Shown here: piece after piece, positions 1 to 8,438 of the stretch
Layout of the letters: each line of letters opens with the position of its first letter
Numbering within the stretch: position 1 is the first letter of the stretch
Assembly: GCF_039531695.1 (NCBI RefSeq)
Contig: NZ_BAAAQN010000018.1
Location: 62,001 to 126,000, forward strand
Length of the DNA: 64,000 bases
Source of the DNA: Catenulispora yoronensis
GTDB lineage: Bacteria > Actinomycetota > Actinomycetes > Streptomycetales > Catenulisporaceae
Reading direction: 5' to 3'
The notes under the pieces: model-generated
Database searches by the model: none
Seen by the model: only the letters and a program-made list of their open reading frames with translations
What the model was told of the DNA's origin: nothing
Made by a program: the position numbers and the translations under genes

Positions 1-2
1 CG

Positions 3-947
3 GCGGAACTGCTGCGCGCCGACGGCCGGCTCGCGCTGGTGTCGCAGGTGTTGAGCATGCAGGTCATGGCCCGCCTGGACCTCGGCGACCTGGAGCGGGC
101 AGGCGACTGCGCGCAGGAGGGCGAGCAGCTGGCGCGGCAGACCGGGCAGCCGGTGTGGCGCACCGGGACCCTGGCGTGCGACTCGATCCTGGCGGCGTTG
201 GCCGGGCGCGCGCCGATAGCGCTACGGATGGCGGCGGAGGCCGAGCTGGAGGCCGGAAGGCGCGGGCTCAACGACCTGCTCTCGTGCGTCCAGTTGGCGC
301 GCGGACTCGCGTGGTCGTCCTGCGGCCGCGACCGCGACGCCTATATGGCGCTGCGCCGAGCGTTCGACCCGGAGGACCCTGCTTTCCACCGGCGCGAGCG
401 ATTCGGAGCCCTGATGTACCTGGCGGACACGGCGGTCCGGGCCGGGCACACGGAGGACGCCCGGGAGGTGCTGACCGGTCTGGAGCTGGTGGCGACAACA
501 GTGGACGCGCCGATCCTGCACGCACACCTGGGCTACGCGCGCGCAGTGCTGGCGGCGGACAGCGACGCCGAGAAGCTGTTCCGGGCCGCGCTGGCCGACG
601 ATTCGGCGAGCGCCTGGCGATCCGTGCGAGCGATGACGGACCTGGCATTCGGGACGTGGCTGATCCGCCAGGGCCGGGTCGGCGAGGCCGAAGCCCACGT
701 CGCCAAGGCCAGGGCCGAACTGGACCGCATGGGGGCGCTGCCGTGGGCGGACCGCGCCCGGGCCGTGGCGGCGGAGGCCGGGCTCGCGGTGGTGTGGCCG
801 TCGGCGGGGGACGCGACGCGGGCGTCGGTGGAGGATCAGGCGCTGGCTATCAGATCTCTGCATCGCGCCGACCTGTCGCCGGAGACACTGGCGCGGCGGG
901 TGAGCCTGCCGGCGGAGGTCGTGGCGCTGTATCTGGAGCGCCGGTGA
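3..947 (+). CDS. C-terminal part of a helical-repeat (TPR-like) regulator, 5' end outside window
   Basis: The frame is open from base 3 to the TGA at 945-947, so only the last ~314 codons are present. The protein is Ala/Leu/Arg-rich and reads as stacked helix pairs, for example around ERFGALMYLADTAVRAGHTE, as in the TPR-like scaffold of large ATP-dependent LuxR (LAL) regulators. The last ~25 residues (LSPETLARRVSLPAEVV) resemble a short helix-turn-helix but do not match a normal LuxR domain. The ATPase part, if there is one, lies outside the window. Assignment to the LAL family is inference from the helical-repeat look only; another TPR protein is possible. An apparent GTG at 39 is internal. 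Confidence 0.6.
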   Translation, partial: AELLRADGRLALVSQVLSMQVMARLDLGDLERAGDCAQEGEQLARQTGQPVWRTGTLACDSILAALAGRAPIALRMAAEAELEAGRRGLNDLLSCVQLARGLAWSSCGRDRDAYMALRRAFDPEDPAFHRRERFGALMYLADTAVRAGHTEDAREVLTGLELVATTVDAPILHAHLGYARAVLAADSDAEKLFRAALADDSASAWRSVRAMTDLAFGTWLIRQGRVGEAEAHVAKARAELDRMGALPWADRARAVAAEAGLAVVWPSAGDATRASVEDQALAIRSLHRADLSPETLARRVSLPAEVVALYLERR

Positions 948-1383
948 GGCTGCCCGGAAGGTGATCAGCGACGAGCCAGCCGCCCGGCGAGCAACGAGAT
1001 CGCGAGCAGAACCACTGAGCTCGGAACGGAAACAGCGCAGCGCCGCCTGGAACCTCCTCCCCACAGCCGTCCCCGCACCTGATCGCAGTCACCTGACTCA
1101 AGAACCGCGACCAGCCCGCCGCCTACCGTTGGAGACGCGCCACTCTCCCGGCGCCCCGGGGCCCGCGGCCCTCCCCTGCGGTCGGTTCCCTCCGACCGGC
1201 CGTGGGTCCCGGTGGAGAATCCGAACCCTGACGAACTCTCCGTGCCGCACAAGGTGCCTCACAAAGCGCCGCACAAGGCGCCGCCCCCGGCACGCGCCCT
1301 GGAGAGGGTCGGCGCACGCCGGGGGCGGCTTTATGAACGGCGCTCGCAGGATCCCGCGGGCGCCGGCTCCGCGAGTCGGCAGC
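948..1383. other. Intergenic stretch without a gene
   Basis: No open frame here has convincing codon bias or a plausible start. The only structure I can support is the hairpin at 1283-1326. A short direct repeat of a caa(g/a)g(t/c)gcc-type motif at about 1250-1282 sits just before it. Confidence 0.5.
1283..1326 (-). terminator. Hairpin terminator downstream of the RhiA-like gene
   Basis: Arms 1283-1298 and 1311-1326 (gcccccggc...gcgcc) pair over 16 positions with two mismatches around a 12-nt loop. It lies 57 bases beyond the stop of the minus-strand gene at 1384. No clear T-run follows, as is common in Actinobacteria. Confidence 0.55.
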
Positions 1384-2031
1384 TCAGCTGCTGACCCAGG
1401 TGTTCTCCTCGGTGAGCGTCCAGTACGCCTCGTACACCCCCGGGTCGAACACCACCTTCTGCAGAGCGGTGGTGGTGGTCAGGTCGGCCATCTGGCCCTG
1501 CTCGATCTGGCCGGCCTGGATGTAGTAGGTCGGGTGCAGGTCGAACTGGTGGCCCAGGTTGATGCCGCTGTTGCCGGCGACGGCCGGGCTCGGGGTGCCG
1601 TTGTCGCCGACGGCGATGGCCAGGGCGACGGACGGGCCGGCTTCCGGGGTGTACTTCGGCACCTGGGCGGTGGTGTCCAGGTAGACGTAGCCGTTCTTCA
1701 CCGCGTGGGCGCCGGCGTTGTACTTGAACAGGTAGTCGCCGTCGTAGTCGAGCAGGACGCTGTTGTGGCGCTTGCTGCTGTCCTTGACGTCGATCGAGCC
1801 GTTCTCGGTCCAGACCGCGCCGGCCTGGGCGCCCTGGGTGGAGAACATGAAGGAGTAGTCGAGCGTCCAGGAGAACGTGACCTTGTTGCCCTTGTTGAGC
1901 CGCTTGGTCTGCCAGGCGAGCGGGAAGGTCTCGGCGTTGGCCGTGACCATGTCGATCACGGTGTAGACGGCGAAGGTCAGGCCCGGCTGGTCGGACTCGT
2001 TCTTCAGCGTGAGCTGGTACTGGTCACCCAT
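1384..2031 (-). CDS. RhiA-like hypothetical protein
   Basis: 215 residues starting MGDQYQLTLKNES, with GAGGAAG seven bases before the ATG. The frame extends further upstream, but that part has the composition of a shadow of the next gene. The protein has no signal peptide or membrane segment. It is rich in beta-strand-like stretches, with aromatic and Asn/Thr-rich segments (TFSWTLDYSFMFS, VLLDYDGDYLFKYN). The opening 'xYxLTxxNxS' followed by a 'LAW...FxW' pattern resembles RhiA of Rhizobium leguminosarum and its relatives, whose biochemical role is unknown; this match is from memory. It lies 5 bp downstream of a caspase-like peptidase gene on the same strand, so the two are almost certainly co-transcribed. 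Confidence 0.65.
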   Translation of the reverse strand: MGDQYQLTLKNESDQPGLTFAVYTVIDMVTANAETFPLAWQTKRLNKGNKVTFSWTLDYSFMFSTQGAQAGAVWTENGSIDVKDSSKRHNSVLLDYDGDYLFKYNAGAHAVKNGYVYLDTTAQVPKYTPEAGPSVALAIAVGDNGTPSPAVAGNSGINLGHQFDLHPTYYIQAGQIEQGQMADLTTTTALQKVVFDPGVYEAYWTLTEENTWVSS

Positions 2032-2036
2032 GGCAA

Positions 2037-2630
2037 TTACTTCCTCTCGTGCACGAAATTGATTCTCAAAAAGCGGGTCGCGCCGAATCTTTTTGCGCTT
2101 CTCGGGCGTGCGCCGCCATTGCCGACTCTTGCATTTCTTGCGAATCCGAAGCGGGCGGATCCGGCTTTCTCGGCCTCGATCCACAAATCGTCGTCGGGGA
2201 GCGGGACGGTGCCGCCGACGCTGCCCTTGTGGCCGTACACGCGGCACTCGCCGCCGCGTTCCGCCCGCAGCCGGGCGGCGAGCGCCGTCGCGAACCCGAA
2301 GTCCGTGCCCGGCCCCGGGTCCGCGCTTTCGCAGGCCGAGATGTAGACGCCGGCGCGGTAGCCGGGCGGGAAGATCGGTCCGACGTTCGTCCAGAACGTG
2401 GAGGCGTTCAGGTACAGGGCGTCGTGGGCGTCGCCGAGGAGCGGCTCGCCGTCGTCGCCGTCGGTGGCGCCGTGCGCGAGGACGTGGAGGTCTTCGGTGG
2501 CGCCGAGCATCGGGATCTCGGAGGCGAAGACCAGGTGCACGTGGCGGAAGACGTCGGGGTGCGCCTGGAACGACTGTCTCCCCACCTCCCAGGTGCCCCT
2601 CAGGTCGTCCCGGCAGACGCACAAAATCAT
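2037..2630 (-). CDS. Caspase-like (clan CD-type) cysteine peptidase homologue
   Basis: About 197 residues from MILCVCRDD; an alternative ATG at 2651 adds seven residues. The sequence shows a hydrophobic strand ending in His-Gly (LHVLAHGATDGD) and, about 50 residues later, another strand ending in Ala-Cys (YISACESADPG). This is the His/Cys dyad arrangement of the caspase-hemoglobinase fold (caspases, CHAT, gingipains). A later GHKG segment fits the same fold. No signal peptide is visible, so a cytoplasmic protein is expected. The stop codon is 5 bp from the RhiA-like gene. Peptidase activity and substrate are inference; the dyad is seen directly. Confidence 0.6.
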   Translation of the reverse strand: MILCVCRDDLRGTWEVGRQSFQAHPDVFRHVHLVFASEIPMLGATEDLHVLAHGATDGDDGEPLLGDAHDALYLNASTFWTNVGPIFPPGYRAGVYISACESADPGPGTDFGFATALAARLRAERGGECRVYGHKGSVGGTVPLPDDDLWIEAEKAGSARFGFARNARVGNGGARPRSAKRFGATRFLRINFVHERK

Positions 2631-2864
2631 GGCACCACCCCACCCCTTCATTTTCCCGGCTTATTGACAATCGCGGTTTTTGTCCGCATCCCGCTGATAC
2701 CCGAGGAGATTCTCCGTTAATCGCATGATCGAACCTCCAAGGAGTGGATCACTCGAAGGTGGTAAAGCCTCGGCGGGCGCCGGTTGGACAACACCTTTAT
2801 GGGCATCCGAACGAATATTGATAACGCGTTCTGCCAATTCCGTGACGAAAGGCGAGGACCGGCC

Positions 2865-3170
2865 GTGGAGTGTTCGATGTGCGGAACCCCGACCGGCGAC
2901 ACCGGCACCGGGCGGCCCCGCCTGTACTGCTCGGCGGCCTGCCGGCAGCGCGCCTACCGGGCCCGGACCTGGCAGGGCACCCCGCGGCAGACCATCGTCC
3001 TGCGCAACCGCGCCGCCCACCTGGCCTGCGCCCTGATAAACAAGGCCGCCTGCCTGCACGTCCTGCTGAACGAGCCCGAACCCGGCGTCGTCCGGGCCTC
3101 GGCCAGCGCCCTGACGGAGGCCGCCCTGGACCATGCGCGCGAGCTGCTCCAGGTGCTGGAACGCCGATGA
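2865..3170 (+). CDS. Small zinc-ribbon protein
   Basis: 101 residues if translation starts at GTG 2865 (VECSMCGTP), behind a weak GCGAGGA. A TTG at 2784 and an ATG at 2799 are in frame, but the codons between are AT-rich and unlike coding DNA of this genome. The N-terminus holds CxxC...RPRLYCSAACRQRAYRAR, a four-Cys zinc ribbon followed by a basic patch. This motif is common in small actinobacterial proteins, often taken to bind nucleic acid. A helical tail follows (ALTEAALDHARELLQVLERR). It precedes the ABC exporter by 178 bp on the same strand. Function unknown. Confidence 0.6.
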   Translation: MECSMCGTPTGDTGTGRPRLYCSAACRQRAYRARTWQGTPRQTIVLRNRAAHLACALINKAACLHVLLNEPEPGVVRASASALTEAALDHARELLQVLERR

Positions 3171-3348
3171 CGCCGTGACGAAAAACAGTGCCGTGACGCA
3201 CAGCAGCGTCGCCCGGTGACGAATCGAAGCACGGCGAGCCAGCACACCCTCACCAGAGCACGGAATGTCATTAATTCAGTACTCTGTGTCAGCCCGCGCC
3301 AGTAGAGTCCGGCTGCCAGCGTCCGTCCTCGTCCCACCGGGAGTCGCG

Positions 3349-5343
3349 ATGCCCAGCCCCGCCGCCGCAGCCGCCACGGCACCGGAACCCGCACCGGAAC
3401 CCGCACCGGAGCCGGAACCGACCGCCCCCTCCGCCCCCGACCCGCTGTTCGGCCACGCCGGCCACTACAACACCTCGTGGTCCCGCCACGACCGCGCGAT
3501 GGGCACCTCCACCTTCCGCACCGTCGCCGCGCGCCTGCCCCGCCTGATCGCCACCTGCCTGCGCCTGGCCTGGGCCGCCGACCGGCGCGCGGCGGCCATC
3601 ATGCTCGCCGCCGAGCTGGCGACCGGCGCGTTCACCGCCTTCGGCCTGCTGGCCGTCAACGGCGTGCTGCGCTCGCTGCTGGCCGGCGGCGCCACCACGG
3701 CCCGGCTGCACGCCGCGATCCCGTCGGTCCTGCTCGCCGCCGTCGCGGCGGCCGCCAACCGCTGCTGCTCGGCGGCCTCCACCGGGCTGGCGATCCGGCT
3801 GGAGCCGAAGGTGCGGCGCCTGGCACAGGACCGGCTGTACCAGTGCACGAACGACGTCGAGCTGCTGGCCTACCAGCAGGGCGACCTCAAAGACCTGATC
3901 GACACCGCCCAGTTCGGCGCCTCCTGGATCGAGATGGCCATCAGCCGCCTGGTCGACCTGGCCTCCGGCCTGATGGCGCTGATCGCGGTGGCCGGCGTGC
4001 TGGCGGTGCTGCACCCGGCGCTGATCGTGCTGCTGCCGCTGATCGTGCTGCCCGGCGGTATCGCGGCGGTGAAGGCCAGCCAGCAGATGTACCGCTCCCG
4101 GCTGTCGATGCTGACGCCGAACCGGCAGCTGTTCCAGCTGGCGTTCCTGCTCACCAACGCCGACACCGCCGAGGAGATCCGCGTCCACGACACCGGCGGC
4201 TTCCTGCTGCGCCACTATCGGCGCCTGTCCGACTCCCTCGCCACCGAACAGGACCGCCTGGCCCGGGTCCGCATCCGCTCCTCGCTCACGGCGGGCGCCG
4301 CCACCGGCCTGGCCACGGCCGCCGCCTACTGCCTGCTGTTCGTCCTGGTCGACGACGGAACGATCGCGCTGTCCTCGGCCGGCGCGGCCGCGTACGCGCT
4401 GCGCACGGGTACCGCTCAGCTGGCAAGCCTGGTCCGCAGTATCAATGCCCTGTATGAGCTCGGGCTCTACATCGGCGACTGGGAGGCCGCGTGCACGAAG
4501 GCGCAGGCCCTGGCCATCCCGCCGGGCGGTGCGAAGGTCGACCGGGCCCCGGAGGTGATCGAGGTCCGCGACGTCACGTTCACCTACCCCGAGGCCGCGT
4601 CCCCCGCGCTGTCGGACATCAACCTGACCATCCGCGCCGGCCAGACCATCGCCCTGGTCGGCCACAACGGCTCCGGGAAGACCACCCTGGCCAAGATCCT
4701 CGCCGGGCTCTACCTCCCGGACGACGGCACCGTCTCCTGGGACGGAGCGCCGCTGCACACCCTGGACCGCCGCGCCGTGTTCCAGCACATCGCCCTGCTG
4801 TCGCAAGGCTTCTTCTGCTGGCCGTTCTCCGCCTCCGCGAATATCGGCATCGGCCGCCACACCCGGTTCGAGGACGCCGAGGCCATCGACGCGGCGGTGC
4901 GCGACGCCGGGGCGGACTTCGTCCACGACCTGCCGGAGGGACTCAACACCCTGTTGTGCAAGGACTACGACAAGGGCGTCAAGCCGTCCGGCGGCCAGTG
5001 GCAGAAGATCGCCCTGGCCCGCTCCGGCCACTTCCGCGACGGCACGCTGGTGATCCTCGACGAGCCGACCGCAGCGCTGGACCCGAAGGCCGAGATCGAC
5101 ACCTTCGAGACCGTCCGGCGCCTGCTGGCCGACAAGACGGTGGTCATGATCACGCACCGGCTGGGCTCGGTCCGGCAGGCGGACTACATCTATAGCCTGG
5201 ACAACGGCCGGGTCGCCGAACAGGGGACGTTCGAGGAGCTGATGGCCGCGGACGGCGCCTTCGCGCGGCTCTACCGGTTGCAGGCCAGCCAGTACGTGCT
5301 CGGTGAGCCGAACTCGGTCACGCTCAGCGAGTACGAGCGCTGA
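3349..5343 (+). CDS. ABC exporter, fused permease and ATPase
   Basis: 664 residues from ATG 3349, which has GGGAG five bases upstream; an in-frame ATG at 3265 lacks an SD. The N-terminus is a Pro-Glu-Ala tract, then about six hydrophobic segments over residues ~75-370 form a permease domain. The ATPase domain follows: Walker A GHNGSGKTT near residue 438, signature KPSGGQWQKIALAR (normally LSGGQ), Walker B LVILDEPTAALD and H-loop MITHRLGS. This is a half-transporter that should work as a dimer in the membrane. The substrate is unknown; peptide, lanthipeptide or lipid exporters share this layout, but no precursor gene is seen nearby. The 3' end overlaps the convergent DUF4097 gene by 20 bp. Confidence 0.85.
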   Translation: MPSPAAAAATAPEPAPEPAPEPEPTAPSAPDPLFGHAGHYNTSWSRHDRAMGTSTFRTVAARLPRLIATCLRLAWAADRRAAAIMLAAELATGAFTAFGLLAVNGVLRSLLAGGATTARLHAAIPSVLLAAVAAAANRCCSAASTGLAIRLEPKVRRLAQDRLYQCTNDVELLAYQQGDLKDLIDTAQFGASWIEMAISRLVDLASGLMALIAVAGVLAVLHPALIVLLPLIVLPGGIAAVKASQQMYRSRLSMLTPNRQLFQLAFLLTNADTAEEIRVHDTGGFLLRHYRRLSDSLATEQDRLARVRIRSSLTAGAATGLATAAAYCLLFVLVDDGTIALSSAGAAAYALRTGTAQLASLVRSINALYELGLYIGDWEAACTKAQALAIPPGGAKVDRAPEVIEVRDVTFTYPEAASPALSDINLTIRAGQTIALVGHNGSGKTTLAKILAGLYLPDDGTVSWDGAPLHTLDRRAVFQHIALLSQGFFCWPFSASANIGIGRHTRFEDAEAIDAAVRDAGADFVHDLPEGLNTLLCKDYDKGVKPSGGQWQKIALARSGHFRDGTLVILDEPTAALDPKAEIDTFETVRRLLADKTVVMITHRLGSVRQADYIYSLDNGRVAEQGTFEELMAADGAFARLYRLQASQYVLGEPNSVTLSEYER

Positions 5344-5992
5344 TATCGCCCTGAGCGGTGGTGGCGCGGATGGCGAGCTGAGCCCCGGAGCCGGTGTTCT
5401 TCAGGGCGTTCGTGACGCGGCCCAGGGCGGTGCCGGCGTCCAGGGTCGCGGAGGACTCGGCGGCGGCGCCGACGGTCACGTTCCCGACCTGCGTGGTCAG
5501 GGTGACGGTACCGGCGACCGCCTCGTCGACGGTGATGTCGCCGCGCCGAGTGCTCAGCTCCGCCGCCCCGCCCAACCGGCCGACCGTGATCGCGCCGTCC
5601 AGCACACTCAGGCGCGCTTCGGCGGTCTCGTCGAACCGGATCGGACCCTGCGCCGCCTCCGCGCCGACCTCGCCGAACCGCCCGACGCCGCGGATCGCAC
5701 CGGCGGAGGTCCTGGCCCGCACCTTCGACCCGGCCGGCAGCGTGACGGTGACGTCCACCGAGCCGTTGTGCCCGATCAGCTTGTGCTTGGCCGGTTCGGC
5801 GCCGACCCGGAGCACGCCGTCCACGAACTCGACGTGGATCTGTTCCGCCAGCTTCACGTCGCGGTTCTTGGCCGCGTCGGCCGGCCGGACCTCGACGGAG
5901 GCCTGCGTGCCGGCACCGGCGACGAACCGGACGGCGCCGGCCGGGATCTCGACGACGGCGGTGATGGCGGCGGCGGTCTGGAAGGTCTGCAT
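5324..5992 (-). CDS. DUF4097 family beta-strand-repeat protein
   Basis: 222 residues starting MQTFQTAAAITAVVEIPAG, with GAGGAG seven bases before the ATG. The body is a run of short alternating strands ending in Gly/Asp turns (LSVLDGAITVGRLGGAAELS, VTLTTQVGNVTVGAAAES). This is the 'auto-adhesin' beta-helix-like pattern of DUF4097 proteins. No signal peptide or membrane segment is present, unlike many family members. It is divergent from a GbsR/MarR-type regulator across 226 bp that carries four copies of CGTTGCA, so control by that regulator is likely. The family has no known enzymatic role. Confidence 0.75.
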   Translation of the reverse strand: MQTFQTAAAITAVVEIPAGAVRFVAGAGTQASVEVRPADAAKNRDVKLAEQIHVEFVDGVLRVGAEPAKHKLIGHNGSVDVTVTLPAGSKVRARTSAGAIRGVGRFGEVGAEAAQGPIRFDETAEARLSVLDGAITVGRLGGAAELSTRRGDITVDEAVAGTVTLTTQVGNVTVGAAAESSATLDAGTALGRVTNALKNTGSGAQLAIRATTAQGDISARTR

Positions 5993-6042
5993 CGTTCTGC
6001 TCCTCGGGCTGTGACTCGTTGTTTCCGACACCACGAACGCTA

Positions 6043-6164
6043 CGTTGCATTTATAGTTTCGGCAACTACTTCGTTGCACAGTTTCATTAAACTGGCAGCT
6101 CAGCGCCCAAAATTCGTTGCATTGAGCCCGACGGTTAACGCAACACGCACCTCATCACGTTGCA
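6043..6164. promoter_or_regulatory. Repeated CGTTGCA operator-like sites between divergent genes
   Basis: Exact CGTTGCA occurs at 6043-6049, 6072-6078, 6115-6121 and 6158-6164. A reversed GCAAC lies at 6062-6066, giving a GTTGC...GCAAC dyad with the first copy. The stretch is markedly AT-richer than its flanks and contains both promoters. The likely ligand is the regulator at 6219 acting on itself and on the DUF4097 gene; that is inference. Confidence 0.55.
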
Positions 6165-6218
6165 ATGGATTGAAGGCGAACGCTATGCTGGACCTCCACC
6201 GCCACGAAGGAGACCGCG

Positions 6219-6965
6219 ATGCCGGGAGGCAGGCTCACCCAGCAGGAACGCCAGCAGATCGCCCTGGGGCTGGCCGACGACCTCGCCTACGCGGAGATCG
6301 CGCGCCGCCTGGACCGGCCCACCTCGACCATCACCCGCGAGGTGATGCGCAACGGCGGCCCCACCGCCTACCGCGCCGACCTGGCCCACCGCGCCACCGA
6401 GCGCCGCGCCCACCGCCGCAAGCCGGCCGCCGCCGCGAGCACCGACACGCCCGCCCAGGCCGAGGGCCGCGACGCCGAGGCGCTGCGCGAGTACGAGGAG
6501 ACCTTCACCACCGTCCTGATGGCTTCCGGCCTGTCCAAGATGATGGCCCGCGTCCTGACCAGCTTCTACCTGACCGACGCGGCCAGCCTCACCGCCTCCG
6601 AGCTGGCCACCCGGCTGCACGTCAGCCCGGCCTCCATCTCCAAGGCCATCAGCTTCCTCGAAAGCCAGGGCCTGGTCCGCCGCGAGCGCGACGAGCGCCG
6701 CCGCGAGCGCTACATCGTCGACGACGACGTCTGGTACCAGTCGATGATGGCCAGCGCCCGCTCCACGGCCCAGCTGGGCGACATCGCCCGCTCCGGCGTC
6801 AGCGTCCTGGGCCGCGGCACCCCCGCCGCCGCCCGCCTGGAGAACATCGCCCGCTTCGTCGACTTCGTCTCCGAGAGCATCACCCGGGCCGCCGAACAGG
6901 CCCGCGAGGTGCTGTATACGAAGCCTGAGACCGCGGACGCGCCCGAGACGCCCGACGAGTCCTGA
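6219..6965 (+). CDS. GbsR/MarR-type transcriptional regulator with an N-terminal HTH
   Basis: 248 residues; AAGGAG precedes ATG 6219 by six bases. Residues ~5-45 form a helix-turn-helix (YAEIARRLDRPTSTITREVM) of the kind found at the start of IS30 transposases. Residues ~95-165 contain a second, winged HTH (LTASELATRLHVSPASISKA ... GLVRRERDERRRERYIVDDD) typical of MarR/GbsR proteins. The C-terminal helices probably dimerise. Two DNA-binding modules in one chain could explain the four spaced repeats upstream. It is divergent from the DUF4097 gene, a pairing I recall from other actinobacteria. The effector is unknown. Confidence 0.8.
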   Translation: MPGGRLTQQERQQIALGLADDLAYAEIARRLDRPTSTITREVMRNGGPTAYRADLAHRATERRAHRRKPAAAASTDTPAQAEGRDAEALREYEETFTTVLMASGLSKMMARVLTSFYLTDAASLTASELATRLHVSPASISKAISFLESQGLVRRERDERRRERYIVDDDVWYQSMMASARSTAQLGDIARSGVSVLGRGTPAAARLENIARFVDFVSESITRAAEQAREVLYTKPETADAPETPDES

Positions 6966-6987
6966 CCCATTCAGCCAGCAAAACGCC

Positions 6988-8127
6988 CTACGGCGTCACC
7001 ACGTGACCATCAGAGGTCTTATTGCCCGACCAGACATTGCCCGCCCCGGACGCGTTCCACTTGGCGACGAACCCGTAGTAGCCGCCGTTCGGATGCACCT
7101 CGGTGGAGAAGACGTTGTTGGTGACCTTGATGTTGTGAGCACCAGCATCACCGCCGTAGAACGCATACGAACCGCCGGCCAACCAGTTGTCGTCCACCGT
7201 CGTGTTCGCCACCGGACCGTCGTCCGCGAACAACCCCACCGACGCCGACGCACCCTTGTCGATCGGATCCTCGTTGATCAGGGTATTGTGACGGATCACC
7301 AACCCCCCGGTGTCATCCCCACTGGAGATGATCGAGTCGGTGTGCACCCACTCATGGCCGAGGTTGATGAACATCGCCTGATTGTGCGCGAAGTTGTCAT
7401 GCACATTGCCATGCCCGGTGGAGACAGCCGCCCCGAACTGCGAGATGTCACACCACCCCACCTCGAACGAACCATCACTGTTGTTCGAGACACCGTAGTC
7501 AGCACCACCGTTGTCGATCCCCCCGGTAGAGGTACCGATCAACGTCGTGTGCAGCACCCGCAGGTTCGTGTACCCCTTCCGCAGGTTGATGGCCCACCAG
7601 TTCTTCGACGTGATGCGGCTGTCGATGATGGTGACGTTGTTGGCGTAGACATCGAGCGAACCAGTCAGATCCCACCCACTGATCACCGCGTTGTCCGTAG
7701 TGACCTCCTGATCACCATGCTTAGGCGTCAGCGTCTTCAACCGAGCCCCAGCCGTCGCAGCACTGGGAAACCCACAACTCACCGACGTATTGCACCCCGC
7801 CGGCCGCGCCGTCCCCGCCACCGAAGTGGACGGCGCAGCACTGGCCGACGTCGACTTGGCAGACGCAGAAGCAGAGGAGGCAGAAGCGGAAGCGGAACCC
7901 GACGTAGCCGAAACCGAGCCCTTGGCCGAACTGGCCCCCGACGCCGAAATACTCGCAGCCGAACGCGCAGCAACCTGAGCCGCAGTAGAAGTCGGCGCCC
8001 CAACAACAGGACTAGCCGCCACCGACGACCCAGAACCACCCGCCACCACCGCAGGCGCCCCGGCCGAAGAACACCCCGCAGCCAATCCCAACGCCACTAC
8101 CAGCAAGAACACCCGCACGTATCCCAA
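6988..8127 (-). CDS. Secreted right-handed beta-helix lipoprotein
   Basis: About 379 residues if TTG 8127 is the start (GAGG seven bases upstream). This gives a compact signal, GYVRVFLLVVALGLAAGC, with lipobox LAAGC; a GTG at 8190 is also in frame but would add a Cys-rich leader. After the lipidated Cys comes a ~90-residue Ser/Ala/Thr linker, then a domain of repeated Asn/Asp-containing strands (VYANNVTIIDSRITSKNW, GLVIRHNTLINED, TTVDDNWLAGGSYAFYG). These match the parallel beta-helix of pectate-lyase/CBM-type secreted proteins. Probably anchored outside the membrane and acting on or binding a polysaccharide; no catalytic residues can be assigned. Confidence 0.75.
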   Translation of the reverse strand: MGYVRVFLLVVALGLAAGCSSAGAPAVVAGGSGSSVAASPVVGAPTSTAAQVAARSAASISASGASSAKGSVSATSGSASASASSASASAKSTSASAAPSTSVAGTARPAGCNTSVSCGFPSAATAGARLKTLTPKHGDQEVTTDNAVISGWDLTGSLDVYANNVTIIDSRITSKNWWAINLRKGYTNLRVLHTTLIGTSTGGIDNGGADYGVSNNSDGSFEVGWCDISQFGAAVSTGHGNVHDNFAHNQAMFINLGHEWVHTDSIISSGDDTGGLVIRHNTLINEDPIDKGASASVGLFADDGPVANTTVDDNWLAGGSYAFYGGDAGAHNIKVTNNVFSTEVHPNGGYYGFVAKWNASGAGNVWSGNKTSDGHVVTP

Positions 8128-8190
8128 AACCCTGCCTCGCTCCCTACAGATGCGGCAGTTGCGGAACGAACGGTACAGCTGACCCTCCAC

Positions 8191-8438
8191 ATGATTCGAC
8201 CAAACTTACGAAGAGGGCCGGAACCGGCCATGCCGAACCCGCACCCGGCTACCGTGTGCAGCGTGGGCGGCAGCCCAGCTCACGGCATCGGTCCTTACAG
8301 ACGCCGAGCGTGCCCTCCCCGTCATTCGGCACCCAACAGAGCCGGCCCGTACCGCGAGGGATACGGCCCGGCCTGTCGCCGTGCGCAGTAGGCGCACTGC
8401 GCGATCAAGAGTTTCCAGGTGATGAATCAGACAACGAA
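8191..8438. other. Intergenic stretch
   Basis: No gene is supported. A small hairpin at 8383-8402 (gcgcagt...actgcgc, 6-nt loop) could be a weak terminator for the propeller gene that ends at 8439. Confidence 0.35.

Noticed and set aside
2049..2728. Plus-strand frames across the caspase-like gene
   Set aside because: They are Arg-rich or Val/Gly-rich shadows. The minus-strand frame has catalytic motifs and a coupled downstream gene.
3349..5343. Lanthipeptide or RiPP cluster around the ABC exporter
   Set aside because: No precursor-like short ORF with a Ser/Thr/Cys core and no cyclase or modifying enzyme can be found nearby.
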